A stretch of DNA of 64,000 nucleotides. Origin: Tethya wilhelma. Its lineage: Eukaryota > Porifera > Demospongiae > Tethyida > Tethyidae. Under the pieces are notes generated by a model that saw only the letters and a program-made list of their open reading frames with translations, was not told where the DNA came from and did not search any database. Where the stretch lies: positions 2,415,318 through 2,479,317 of the forward strand of contig CAXIPT010000007.1 of NCBI GenBank assembly GCA_964030475.1, read 5' to 3'. The translations under genes were made by a program, and so were the position numbers. Below are positions 21,258 through 32,338 of this stretch, piece after piece; the first letter of the stretch is position 1, and every line of letters starts with the position of its first letter.

Positions 21258-21867
21258 ATAATTCCTACAGATAATCAACAATATAAAATCAAATTAAAAT
21301 GATAGTATTAAGACAACAAACTTAATGCATCAAAATTTAAATACTTTGTAAACATTGTATATGATATGAATTATCGAATTTAAATACTTAATTGCTATGT
21401 GCTTAATGCTGAAGTGTAAATCGTATATCTTACAAATGTAAACATTAAACAAAAAAATGTTTTATATATTCACATGTACTTACACTATTGGTATTATCTA
21501 GAGTATATAACAGAATATATAGGGAGAGTATCGAACCATCCTATAGTACTGTGTTACAACTGTTTGACCGGTTCATGACCACTCAAGAACACATGGAACG
21601 TTTGGTCCAACAATCATACAATACACACGTGAATAACTAAGACACATAGTACAGTACATTTACGTATATGAAGCCACAACCAACATGCACTATACATGCG
21701 TGTATTACTTCATACTTGTACTTTATAATAAGTGGTAGGCTGTATGTTCTTATGCATATGAATTACATTATAAGTTAATTGTACATCTATATTAAATCCA
21801 GTTGAATCTAGTTCTCAGTGGTAGCCAGCTGGGAACTATGGACAATTAGAACACTTTCAACCAGAGA

Positions 21868-22468
21868 ATGAAAGCATTCTCCGCAAACGAAATACCAAAT
21901 GCCAAGAAGGTGTCAGTTTTGCTGAATTCAATGGGAGCAAAGACCTACTTGTTGGTGCGCAGTTTAGTTGCTCCAGATAAGCCAGCTGACAAATCACTGG
22001 CTACCCTCAAGGCAGTGCCGACAAAGATTGTGATAGCTGAGCGTTTTCATTTTCACCAAAGGAAACAAGCAGAAGATGAGAGTATAGCTGACTATGTTGC
22101 AAATTTGCGCAAGCTCTTGACAGATTGCAGCAAGCATTATGAGACAGGTTTGTATGTGGGTTAAAGACCAAGAGAAGTTGCTCACAGAAGCAGACCTCAC
22201 TTTCAACCGGGCTATTGAAATTGCAGAAGGTATGGAAGCAGCTGAAAAGAATGCTGAGCAGCTGCATAGTAAACCACCGGTAATACACAAAGTTGTGTTA
22301 GATCCCTGTCGACTTTGTGGAAAGACCAATCATGTAGCCGAAAAGTGCTGTAACAAAGATGCCAAGTGCTACACCTGTGGAAACAAAGGTTATTTGTCAA
22401 GTGTTTGCCGTCAAAAGAAAAGGAGAGAGAAGAGACACATTGCATGCAAACCAATTTATGCTGACTAA
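21868..22468 (+). pseudogene. Ty3/gypsy-like gag fragment with zinc knuckle
   Basis: The first frame (21868-22164) has the gag matrix/capsid signature VLLNSMGAKTY...LVAPDKP...ERFHFHQRKQ...ESIADYVANL. The second (22139-22468) continues with LLTEADLTFNRAIEIAEGME and two knuckles: CRLCGKTNHVAEKC and CYTCGNKGYLSSVC. A frameshift or small deletion separates them, parts are missing between KAVP and the ERF motif, and no protease, RT or integrase follows. This is a degraded retroelement fragment. In the second knuckle the histidine is replaced by tyrosine. Confidence 0.75.
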
Positions 22469-22689
22469 GCAAACACGGAGTGTGCATTATTGAAAGTGTT
22501 CTAAAGTTGACTTTTAGCTCTGATACTGATGCGCTTCAAATCTTAGCTGGCAAAAAGAATAACAATTGAGTACTACTGGATGAAAAAGACAATTGTCAGT
22601 GGAAGTGGGGCGGCCGGGGCTGCCCTGGCCACTATGCTTCCTACACCTATGACTCATGCATGCACACACACACACGCACACGCACACAC

Positions 22690-22690
22690 N
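22690..22690. other. Single N: contig join
   Basis: One N between a CA-rich end and a restart in the middle of sequence already seen at 15325. Similar Ns at 25497, 26789, 29530, 45394 and 54149. Confidence 0.9.
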
Positions 22691-23348
22691 GAGTATCAAG
22701 GAACGTAGTTCCCTTGAAAAGGACTTACCTTCTGCTGTCAAAGTTGGCTCAGCACTTTCTGGTTCTCTGGAAATCGTGTTCAAGTAAGTCAGTTAGTACG
22801 TAAGTACGTAAGTACGTAAGTACGTTAGGAGAACAAAAATGGCAGTATTGTGGCTTCCCACTAGCGCTCTCTACGAGTGCCCAGTGAAGTTTCTGTGAGT
22901 TTTAAGCCTTGCATGCAGTCGGTAATCTGTTGGGAAGAGCCTTTGAGCAATTTTGAGGGCTTAACTTTGTTTTGCTAGATTTTTATGGGGATACATATTT
23001 TGTATTGGGTCTATGAGACATGTGGCCCATTCCTACTATACGTACTACCGTACGTATGATATCTATGGTGTGCATGTATGCACTGTTAAATTTTGGTGTG
23101 TTAAACGAACTGTGTAGTTTTTGGTGACACTTTCCATGTGGAAGTAGCACACTAGGTGAAGTGTGTACTTTTGGGGGTTGCAATAATCTGTACACTGATA
23201 GTACCATATACGTATAGCTTAGTGCAAGCATTGGTTCAATATCTACAGTAACTATAATCACTTGCAATGGCTAAGCAATGGAGTAAACTATAACAAACGG
23301 GTATATAACTTAAACTGGACTACTGGCCAAGAGTTGGGCATAAAAATG

Positions 23349-24041
23349 AAGTAGTCATGTGCCGAAACTGAGACCGTGCCTTGTTTCAATACTTTTTACC
23401 GCTCTGCCCATTCCTACACTAATTATTTTTTTGAAATTTTTACTACTTGTTCATTCACTTTTTTCAACACTACAGTGTGGAAACACTATCAGAGACTGGT
23501 TAGTCCCTACAAAGAGCTTGAGTGGCAGCTACATGCACTTCATTAAGGCTAGTGCGCATGCGCATAATAATGCCACGTGGATAATGACCTTTGAACTCTA
23601 CCTACAAAGATGGCTGCATTGTAGTGCATGAATTTATACACTAAGTTTCAAGGCTTTCTAGTTTTTGTTTAGGCCTATTTATGATGAAAACGAGTATCAA
23701 AGAATGTAGTACCCATGAAAAGAACTTACTTTGTGCTGTCAAAGTTGGCTCAACACATTCTGGTTCCCTGGAAATCCTTTTCAAGTAAGTCAGTTAGGAA
23801 GTAAGTTAGGAGAACAAAAATGGCACTATGGTGGCTTCTCACTAGCGCTCTCTACGAGTGCTGAGAAAAGTTTTTGTGAGTTTTAGGCCTTGCATGCAGT
23901 TAGTAATCTGTAAGTAAGAGCCTCTGAGCAGCTTTGAAGGTTTAATTTTGTTTGACTAGACTTTTATAGTGACCAACATTTTGTATTGTGTCTATGGGAC
24001 AGTCGGCCCATTCCTACTATACGTACTACCGTACGTATGAT
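23349..24041 (+). mobile_element. Family A element (copy 2 of 15983-16675)
   Basis: Same sequence as 15983-16675 at offset 7366, duplicated with the segment rather than inserted independently. Confidence 0.65.
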
Positions 24042-24489
24042 TATGTGCATGCATGCAGTGTGCACAAAAGACTATAGCAAGTGTTTATAATTTATGGTAA
24101 CATCAATAAAATTGTGTATGTGTCATCATGTACCATTTAGTTTCAGTTTTGAATTAAGTTTGGGTTAGTTTGTAAACACAAAATTTTTGGCATTCTGCAC
24201 AACTGTAAAAAACAAAACTGTTTTTGTAATATGTCTGCCAACATTTCCATTGATGATGGTATTTTGCAATAACAATAATAATGAAGCACTGCAATTAAAT
24301 GAAATAGAACTATAATGCCAAGCTTCAAAAAAAGTTGTAACTCAATTCAGTACGCGAGCATGCAACTTTTTAAGTCAAAAATGTGTACTATCGACTCCCA
24401 CCTTTAGATCAATCAAATAATTAATTATGATGAATACTGAAATTAATACTAACAATGTTTTATTGCCAACAATCATTCTGATTCTATAT

Positions 24490-24927
24490 AGTAACAGTCA
24501 CAACAGGTGGCAATACTACTATCAACAAAGAACCCCAGACATCAACAGCTACGGTAACCATAGCCAAATGTAATAAACTGTGGACAGCACTGGCTGCTGG
24601 TGGCAGTGGATGCAAATGTTATAGGGACAGCCTAGAGTAGATCAATGTAACCTTGAAGTGAAATTCCAGTATGTCACTGTATGACACACAGTGATATTTT
24701 TAACAAAACAGTTTTTAGCTACTGTATATAGTTACATCTCTCCTGAAGGTACATGTGAAAATTTGATGAGAGAGGGACAAATGTGTGGCAAATGCATGGA
24801 AATGGTTATTCTCCACCAATATAAGTGTTTTGAGTGTTCTCACTATACTTACAATTGGTTGAAATATGATATTGGAGTAATATTTCTCCTACTCCACTGT
24901 TGCATACATTATTGTAATAGTATTTAA
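24490..24927 (+). pseudogene. Decayed receptor paralogue, copy 2
   Basis: Counterpart of 17870-18303 (offset 6624), with the same stops and the same frame loss after the first membrane helix. Confidence 0.65.
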
Positions 24928-25429
24928 AATAACAGTGACTTCTACTCAGGCCTATACATTTTGATCAGTCAACTATGTTCAGCTCCATTTACAATATATG
25001 CATGATAGAAATTCACGTTGACAAACTTGAAGGTAATTTAAGTTTACATAACTTATTCCTATTATTTGTATTATTTTACAATAACTGGAATCTGGATCTT
25101 TCTGGATCTACTATTAAATCAAAATTGAAAGGATAATATAAAGACGACAAAATAGTTCATAATTGCATGTTAAAATTGATACACATCTTATATGATATAA
25201 ATTGTGATCATGTACTTGTTATTCTTATTATTATCTCAAATATGTAAACTTTTTAAAAATTGTGTCTTACCTATATTGACATGTAGCTACACTATAGGGT
25301 AATAGAGCTAGTGATCAAGTGCATGACTGTTGAAGTAGTCTATACAATGTTTAGCATATACCTTACATAAAAATTTATATCAAACTTGAAAATTATATTC
25401 ATTTGTCAATAATTTTAGTTGCACATGGT

Positions 25430-25443
25430 ACACACAAACACAC

Positions 25444-25496
<53 letters not shown>

Positions 25497-25497
25497 N

Positions 25498-25573
<76 letters not shown>
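25430..25573. repeat. (CA)n microsatellite with a contig join
   Basis: Long CA run with a single N at 25497. Its true length is unknown. Confidence 0.97.
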
Positions 25574-25577
<4 letters not shown>

Positions 25578-26122
25578 TAGTGTACGGAAACATACACAAT
25601 GCGTACATATAATTATAATCCAGAAGGTAATAATTATTAAGGCATGGATAGGTACATGTAATAGCTTAAGCTATATATGACCTCAAACAGGATTTTTAAA
25701 TTAGTCAACTAATTTAACTGAATGCAGTTAGATGTATGGAGCCTGACTACCACAAAAAATTGGGAAGTTGGGTTGTAACAGCTTGTGATTCTAATATACT
25801 GACCTTTTGGTATCTTTTAACCCCGTCCCTAGTAGAACTACTGATATATGCAGTGGCATTCTTTGCATGCTCTTACTTGAACAGTTGTGTATGTAATTGT
25901 GATAGTTTTGATAAACTAGATCATATTGAATGTTGCCTTTTCAAACTCCACTCATAAACATTAATTTTTGTATCGTGTTTATTATTATGTATCATATAGT
26001 ATAATGATATTCATGAATTGTGATTTTGTACATTCTGGCATAGCCAATAAATGATACTGATAAATTATGACCTAATGCTATAAATATAATACAATTATTT
26101 ATATATTCAATAAAATAAAAGT

Positions 26123-28085
26123 TTGTCCAATAACAGTGAGAGTTTAATTGATAATAAAAAAATGTCCTGGCACCTAGCTAGAAATGAAATGATGATTGAA
26201 ACTGATATCAATTTATTGACAAGAATCATGCTGATGCTAACAGCAGTTGCAGCAGCTGACAATACTACCAACAAAGAACTTGAGACATCAACAGTTACCA
26301 TTGATTGTGGCCATCAACTATGGACAGTTCTGACGGATCATGGATGCAGGTGTGGGGACAGCCTCAATGGATTAGTCCACTGTAATCAATCCCCTTTTAA
26401 AGTGGAAACTGCAGCGTGTTATTGTATGACTTACAGTGAAATCTTGGACACCACAGTTGTTGGCTATTGTTACTTAACATGTGACTTTCTTGATTCAAAT
26501 CATTTCTCTTCAGAAAATACATGTGGAAATTTAAAGAGAGAAGGACAAATGTGTGCCAAATGCATGGATGCTTACTCACCACCTATATACTCATATAGTT
26601 CAAAGTGTGTTGAATGTAATTACTATACCTACAATTGGTTAAAATACATTGGAGTTGCATTTGTCCCTCTAACCGTTGCGTATGTGATTGTGATAGTCTT
26701 CAAAATTACAGTTACTTCTGGCAAACTTAATGCATACATTTTGGTTACTCAACTATGTGCAGCTCCATTCATAATACGCATCATGGAANCTCTAACCGTT
26801 GCGTATGTGATTGTGATAGTCTTCAAAATTACAGTTACTTCTGGCAAACTTAATGCATACATTTTGGTTACTGAACTATGTGCAGCTCCATTCATAATAC
26901 GCCTCATTTGAAGTCCGCCTGGACACACCTCCAGAATCTGATGGTCAAAACAAACTCTTCAAAACTTTTGTATTCTTTTATAAGATATGGAATCTGGATA
27001 TGTTTCGAGGATTCTATCATCCTTTCTGTTTACACCCAAAGCTAACAATTCTACACACATTGGCTCTTGAGTATGTAATAGCTATCTATCCTTTGATTCT
27101 GATATTCATAACCTACATCTTCTGCAAGCTCCACTACCACTACAGCATAGTTGTGACTCTTTGGAGACCATTCTACAAGTGTTTGGCTCACATTCGACGA
27201 GAATGGGACCTTCAGAATTCACTTATTGGAGCTTTTGCCACATTTATTTTACTCTTGTATGTAAAGATTGTCAACATTTCTTTTGATCTTCTCACTCCTG
27301 TTGCACTACGTGATCCCTTTGGAGTAAAGCTGCCAAAACTGTACCTTTACTATGATGGCACATATGAGTATTTGGGTAAAGAACACCTCCCATTTGCTTG
27401 CCTTGCACTATTTATGTTTCTAACATTCAATGTTATCCCACTTGTTCTTCTTGGAGTCTACCCTTGTCGTTGTTTCCACAAGTGTTTAAACTTCTTTAAC
27501 ATTCAATTCCATCCTCTTCACATCTTCATGGATGTATTCACTGGCTGTTACAAACTTGAACCCTATGATTGCAGATATACTGCTGCCTTTTATCTGCTGT
27601 TTAGGATCATTAATCTAGCTTTCTTTGCGATGACTACAAGTCCTATGTACTTTCCCCTAACAGGTATCATGTACATTATCACAGCATTCATCATAGCCAC
27701 AGTCAGGCCGTACAAAAACAACAAACTAAATGTAGTGGATTCAGCCTTCTTTGTATTGTTTGCAATAATGTGCTGTGGAATTCCTGCTTTTCGATTTGTT
27801 GCTATAGTTGATCCAAATCACTATCAATATTGGTACAGATACGGAGCAATCCCCCTGTTTATTCCACCTATGTATGGATTAGTACTGGCTGTTTATCATC
27901 TTGTACCAAAGAGAGTTTTAGTGAAGTTGAAAGGATTGGTGGAAAAGTGCAAGAAAAGGGAGATAATTGAACCGCGACCCTATCGATTGGATCACAGTGA
28001 TGAGTATCCACCTCTGTTGCCTCCACAAGAACTTCCTCACTTTGACCAACTGGACATAAAGACAATAACTAAACCACAGCACTAA
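26123..28085 (+). CDS. Multi-pass Cys-rich membrane protein, copy 2 (with N and overlap)
   Basis: Second copy of the 19418-21257 gene. The ectodomain and first helix (26123-26788) end with IIRIME, the in-frame version that would continue into the EVRLD segment. Then comes an N, after which 26790-26911 repeats the last 122 bases in the copy 1 version, ending at the TGA after IIRLI. The long C-terminal part (27000-28085, 361 aa) equals copy 1 in translation. Removing the overlap and using the first version gives one uninterrupted protein of about 610 residues. The tail (EPRPYRLDHSDEYPPLLPPQ) is acidic and Pro-rich, probably cytoplasmic. Confidence 0.7.
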
Positions 28086-28695
28086 ATAATTCCTACAGAT
28101 AATCAACAATATAAAATCAAATTAAAATGATAGTATTAAGACAACAAACTTAATGCATCAAAATTTAAATACTTTGTAAACATTGTATATGATATGAATT
28201 ATCGAATTTAAATACTTAATTGCTATGTGCTTAATGCTGAAGTGTAAATCGTATATCTTACAAATGTAAACATTAAACAAAAAAATGTTTTATATATTCA
28301 CATGTACTTACACTATTGGTATTATCTAGAGTATATAACAGAATATATAGGGAGAGTATCGAACCATCCTATAGTACTGTGTTACAACTGTTTGACCGGT
28401 TCATGACCACTCAAGAACACATGGAACGTTTGGTCCAACAATCATACAATACACACATGAATAACTAAGACACATAGTACAGTACATTTACGTATATGAA
28501 GCCACAACCAACATGCACTATACATGCGTGTATTACTTCATACTTGTACTTTATAATAAGTGGTAGGCTGTATGTTCTTATGCATATGAATTACATTATA
28601 AGTTAATTGTACATCTATATTAAATCCAGTTGAATCTAGTTCTCAGTGGTAGCCAGCTGGGAACTATGGACAATTAGAACACTTTCAACCAGAGA

Positions 28696-29296
28696 ATGAA
28701 AGCATTCTCCGCAAACGAAATACCAAATGCCAAGAAGGTGTCAGTTTTGCTGAATTCAATGGGAGCAAAGACCTACTTGTTGGTGCGCAGTTTAGTTGCT
28801 CCAGATAAGCCAGCTGACAAATCACTGGCTACCCTCAAGGCAGTGCCGACAAAGATTGTGATAGCTGAGCGTTTTCATTTTCACCAAAGGAAACAAGCAG
28901 AAGATGAGAGTATAGCTGACTATGTTGCAAATTTGCGCAAGCTCTTGACAGATTGCAGCAAGCATTATGAGACAGGTTTGTATGTGGGTTAAAGACCAAG
29001 AGAAGTTGCTCACAGAAGCAGACCTCACTTTCAACCGGGCTATTGAAATTGCAGAAGGTATGGAAGCAGCTGAAAAGAATGCTGAGCAGCTGCATAGTAA
29101 ACCACCGGTAATACACAAAGTTGTGTTAGATCCCTGTCGACTTTGTGGAAAGACCAATCATGTAGCCGAAAAGTGCTGTAACAAAGATGCCAAGTGCTAC
29201 ACCTGTGGAAACAAAGGTTATTTGTCAAGTGTTTGCCGTCAAAAGAAAAGGAGAGAGAAGAGACACATTGCATGCAAACCAATTTATGCTGACTAA
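28696..29296 (+). pseudogene. Ty3/gypsy-like gag fragment, copy 2
   Basis: Same as 21868-22468 at offset 6828, with the same internal frame break. Followed by a CA repeat. Confidence 0.75.
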
Positions 29297-29487
29297 GCAA
29301 ACACGGAGTGTGCATTATTGAAAGTGTTCTAAAGTTGACTTTTAGCTCTGATACTGATGCGCTTCAAATCTTAGCTGGCAAAAAGAATAACAATTGAGTA
29401 CTACTGGATGAAAAAGACAATTGTCAGTGGAAGTGGGGCGGCCGGGGCTGCCCTGGCCACTATGCTTCCTACACCTATGACTCATGC

Positions 29488-29530
29488 ATGCACACACACA
29501 CACGCACACGCACACACACACACACACACN

Positions 29531-29600
<70 letters not shown>
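29488..29600. repeat. (CA)n microsatellite with a contig join
   Basis: CA run with an N at 29530 that joins the end of large copy 2 to the following contig. Confidence 0.97.
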
Positions 29601-29601
<1 letters not shown>

Positions 29602-29609
29602 ACACACGG

Positions 29610-30790
29610 AAATCACAGCGAATTTCGAGTTGTTTCATTGCTAGCATGATGGTCATTCTGAATGGCCTCTTCATCTGGAATGGAAATGACTTAAAAAAAA
29701 ACAACTGAAAGTTAACTCTGTATCACTACTACCTTCATTAGTAGTCTTAAACCATTGCTTCAGGTATACCCTCCTTTAGAACTCAGTTACATGTATAATA
29801 TACAGATTGGGATTGATAATCAATGCCACTAAATGTACTAACCACAACCAACTCCCATGGGATAAAACAAACAAGGGAGTCTACTTGTTTACTAGGTGTA
29901 TGATACAGGTATGCAAACTAGACCATTGGGAAAAGGTGAATACAAAAGATTTAGCTAGCAAAGTTGATAATCTCCAATCCATAAAAAGTAGAAAATTTAA
30001 ATTGAGACCCCATCACTTCTTGGAAATGAGTCTTATTTATTAGGACAGACAGAGCCATGGCATAGACATGCATGTAGAGTGCACTGAGAGCAATTTTAAT
30101 GCTAGCTTGATGTTATTCCTGTGTAACTTAATTCCATACCCTCTAGCTATAATGAAGTACCTTTGTCTAGCTGTTGTTCTCTGGAGAAGTAGCTGTAGGC
30201 ATGGAAGGTGTGGTTGATGATCTTCAGGTCACCAGACTGAGAGGAGAGAAATATGCTTACATACTTTGCTCTTTGTTGCTTTCCAGACGAGCCTATATAG
30301 AAAATTGGAAATTTAAAGATGATAGATTGGGTGTGCATCAAATGGAAATTTATACTACTGTAGATCGGGAAATTACCACTGTAAAAATTTTCACTTTAGC
30401 ATGTTTAATATTTTCTCCATTTCAAACTGATTTGGTAAAAATCACCATTAAATTTTTATAATAAACTTAACACTGTGTTGGTGGTGAATTAATTTTCCCC
30501 AATCTAGGGTAAAACATATGTCTATATTGTACCTTTCATTATTGACCCTCTCAAACTCTTGTTGTTTCATGAGTTGAATGTCGGTTCTTCAGTCCGAGCC
30601 ACACCTACTTATGGTTCATTCAAACTAGCTGCAACCAAGTTGAACCGGCCTATACACCACCTCACCACCAGGGCTACAGTACAAGGAAGAGTAAGAGAAC
30701 AAGAAGAGCACTAATTCTTACTGATAAATGTGTATCGAATAATATAACATGCAAGTAAATTTGGCGAAAATTAAATCAACAAAAGCATGT
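29610..30790 (-). repeat. Decayed OSBP-exon/TRIM unit, paralogous to 7.7-9.45 kb
   Basis: A TRIM RING-region remnant lies at about 29645-29700 (tctggaatggaaatgac), a TRIM 5' flank at 29800-30010 and an ORD exon remnant at 30165-30245 with an internal deletion. Then comes flank matching 9001-9430 (for example aagagcact...ttctta). The region lacks the 0.5 kb foldback insertion seen at 8.5-9.0 kb. No intact frame. Confidence 0.6.
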
Positions 30791-30796
30791 AAAACT

Positions 30797-31095
30797 AAAA
30801 TTTAAGTGCCCCTTCGGGTTTACCACAATTGTGGCTAACGAGGGCCTGCAAATAGCCTAGGGCTAATGAACGCAGGTTCCCCGGGACCGACGGCTTTACA
30901 TCCCCTCCGAAGGATGCGGTGAAATTCACCTCCTCATTTTTTGGGGTAGAGCTGAGTTAACTCCTAGGCAGAGCTCGAAAGAGAAAATGGGAAACAAATA
31001 CCTGTGGCACTGGAGGGACTCGAACCACCTACCCATGGGTTGGGAGTCAGAGTCAATGGTGAACAAGCCACCAGGCCACCCCCAACAAGCCACCA
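30797..31095 (-). mobile_element. tRNA-derived SINE
   Basis: The minus strand begins with a tRNA-like head: an A-box-like tggcctggtggctt and a perfect B box GGTTCGAGTCC at about 31014-31024. A GC-rich body follows (ggggatgtaaagccg, cggtcccgggg). The flanks share atttaa, a possible target duplication. The paralogous locus at about 9430-9480 lacks the insertion, so the empty site is preserved. The strand of the B box gives the orientation. Confidence 0.7.
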
Positions 31096-31342
31096 GGCAT
31101 TTAAATTAAAACTAAATTGCCAATAACAATTATTTAATATAAATTTGCTAAATTTCAAGACCACCAAATAACCCGCAATGAGGCACCCAGACCTCCTCGT
31201 AAAATACAAAAACAAGGAGAGAGAGAGAGAGGGAAAGTTATAATATTTAACACTGAAACTCACAAAATCTAAAATACATGTATGCCAGGGAAGGTCCGTG
31301 TGGGAATGAGATTATAAAAGTACAGTGATTGTGCAGCTCAAT

Positions 31343-31811
31343 AGAGCGTATTCATGTGACGTAAAAACGCGGCGCGGGATAACCCGCGGGCGGCCATTTT
31401 GGTGCACAATAACAGCAACTGCCAATGGTTTTGACTCTTCGTTTACTGCTCTATCTTGGTGCTTATCAGCGCTCCTGTACCTGAGTTATTGTCACGATGG
31501 TCTCAACTCTTTGCAGCAGGTAAAGTTTAGAGATGACTCCTCCTTGTTTGTAGATTTACTGGCATCAAAGCATGAACCAAGAGGCCCCAGCTGGGGCCAT
31601 GAAAATCACTAGGAGTTCAGTTTTAGTGAACAAAACAACTACTAGGAATGAACTTAGACCAGTTCAACTCAAAAGAACTTGGTATACTAGAGAATAGTTG
31701 CAGAAAATCTTGATTTTTTTTCGTGCACAGTGTCACAATGTGCACCAAAATGGCCGCCGTTTGCTTCGCGGCAAGTCCCGCCCCGTTTTTGACGTCACAT
31801 GAATACACTCT
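31343..31811. mobile_element. MITE with terminal inverted repeats of about 75 bp
   Basis: The left end atagagcgtattcatgtgac and right end gtcacatgaatacactctat are inverted. The homology continues inwards through cggccattttggtgcaca on both sides with small differences. The centre has no transposase. A 95-codon frame inside the left arm and centre is not conserved in a way that suggests a protein. Confidence 0.8.
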
Positions 31812-31852
31812 ATTATGTAGTATAGTTGCTATTAATCACAAAACTACATACC

Positions 31853-32047
31853 GTAGATCGGGAAATTTTCGTTGGTAAAATATTTTGCCTTTTAAATTTT
31901 CACGTAGTTTTATTTTCGTCTTTGCAGACGATTCGGTATAATTATAACGATCGCCATACAAAATAATTTTTCGCCAAGTTTAATTTTCGTCGGTAATGGT
32001 CGTCGACGAAAATTTTTTAGCGACGAAAATTTCCCGATCTACAGTAC
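31853..32047. mobile_element. MITE, GATCGGGAAATTTTCG family
   Basis: The ends ccgtagatcgggaaattttc and gaaaatttcccgatctacag are inverted over about 25 bp, with TA at the borders. A reversed relative lies at 46286-46473, and more diverged relatives at 58771-58943 and 63833-64000. About 190 bp, no coding capacity. Confidence 0.85.
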
Positions 32048-32338
32048 CTTCCATGTACTATGTGACAATAAATTTTAGAATAGCATGTACTGTGTGCTGA
32101 CAATAATAATGGTAACACAGTATACAGTACTCATGTTGAAGCTGTCAATCACTATAATTATAGTGACACTTGTCAATAATCAAGTTACAATTTGTACATC
32201 ATGAGACTGAGTGTAGAAAACTTGGGAATAATTACACAAACTAAGAAAAATTATTCACCAATATGACAACTGTATGTATTTCTACCACACAAAAATTTTA
32301 ACTGAAAAAAATTTATAAAAGTACGACAAAGTTCTCTC
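32048..32338. other. 3' flank of the TRIM gene
   Basis: AT-rich, probably the 3' untranslated region of the TRIM-NHL gene on the minus strand. Nothing else seen. Confidence 0.4.

Larger units (their letters stand above)
15325..22689. repeat. Large duplication, copy 1
   Basis: Recurs at 22691-29529 with offset 7366 at the left end. Differences I noticed are few: one base near 20513/27341, one near 21627/28455, CA-repeat length, and an extra 742 bp tandem unit present only here. The right end stops at a single N (22690). See findings for artefact versus real duplication. Confidence 0.92.
22691..29529. repeat. Large duplication, copy 2
   Basis: Near-identical to 15325-22689 but with one 742 bp unit, a longer CA repeat containing an N (25497), and 123 extra bases at the N at 26789, where the end of one piece and the start of the next overlap. 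The pattern is that of unmerged contigs. Confidence 0.92.

Noticed and set aside
21994..22329. Minus-strand frames of 90-111 codons opposite gag
   Set aside because: Shadows of the plus-strand gag frames.
31325..31612. 95-codon frame
   Set aside because: Falls largely inside a MITE with long terminal inverted repeats. No similarity recognised.
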